This document shows positions 5,699 through 5,763 of a stretch of 5,763 nt of DNA, piece by piece. A program made the position numbers and the translations under genes. The stretch is from Chloroflexota bacterium (lineage in GTDB: Bacteria; Chloroflexota; Dehalococcoidia; UBA2979), in NCBI GenBank assembly GCA_947446155.1, contig CANFFZ010000121.1, positions 1 through 5,763 on the forward strand, written 5' to 3'. The notes below the pieces were generated by a model. That model had not been told where the DNA came from and searched no databases. It saw nothing but the letters and a program-made list of their open reading frames with translations. Positions within the stretch are counted from its first letter, which is position 1. Every line of letters starts with the position of its first letter.

Positions 5699-5711
5699 GT
5701 TCCGACGGAAC
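5699..5711. promoter_or_regulatory. 13-base palindrome upstream of merR, possible operator
   Basis: GTTCCGACGGAAC is a perfect inverted repeat with 6-base arms around one central base, 57 bases before the merR start codon. MerR proteins bind dyad-symmetric sites, usually in the spacer of the promoter they control, often their own or that of a divergent gene. I could not find well-placed -35 and -10 elements flanking it on either strand, so the assignment is tentative. The region right of it (to 5763) shows no gene in view. Confidence 0.3.
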
Positions 5712-5763
5712 TGATCTCAGGCGGGGCAAGGGTACTCGGTCGGCTCGGGTGTGTGGGTAACAC

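Overview
The window is a GC-rich bacterial chromosome segment with short intergenic gaps, sensible Shine-Dalgarno sites on some genes, and no mobile element, CRISPR array, rRNA or tRNA that I can see. A secreted-type beta-propeller protein with a Pro/Thr-rich tail, a probably leaderless moaA and a GGEPT-type MoaA together suggest Chloroflexota (perhaps Dehalococcoidia). That placement is an inference from style, not from a marker gene; an actinobacterial origin is not excluded.

Layout. Bases 1-544 (+) hold the C-terminal end of a propeller-like protein whose start lies outside the window. Bases 562-951 (+) encode a 129-residue protein that I do not recognise. It converges on a molybdenum-cofactor pair transcribed leftwards, moaA (2536 to 1469) then moaC (1445 to 948), and the two opposing stop codons share one CTAG. 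MoaA and MoaC together turn GTP into cyclic pyranopterin monophosphate, the first stage of molybdopterin synthesis; all key residues of both are present. Upstream of moaA, in the same direction, lie two overlapping small genes of unknown function (2968-2804 and 2811-2611).

A roughly 370-base gap (2969-3335) separates this leftward group from a rightward ABC exporter: an ATPase (3336-4388) and a six-helix ABC-2 permease (4357-5073), overlapping by 32 bases. The right half of the gap has several inverted repeats. They end in a terminator-like hairpin with a short T run about 40 bases before the ATPase start, and an upstream segment is perfectly complementary to its 3' arm. This is the best candidate for something undescribed: a possible attenuator or riboswitch-like leader controlling the exporter. 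Beyond a GC-rich hairpin, a MerR-family regulator (5641 to 5150, -) faces the exporter, with a perfect 13-base palindrome upstream of its start.

Most of the window is ordinary housekeeping and transport content. The leader RNA, the probable leaderless promoter of moaA and the small gene pair are the items worth a second look.
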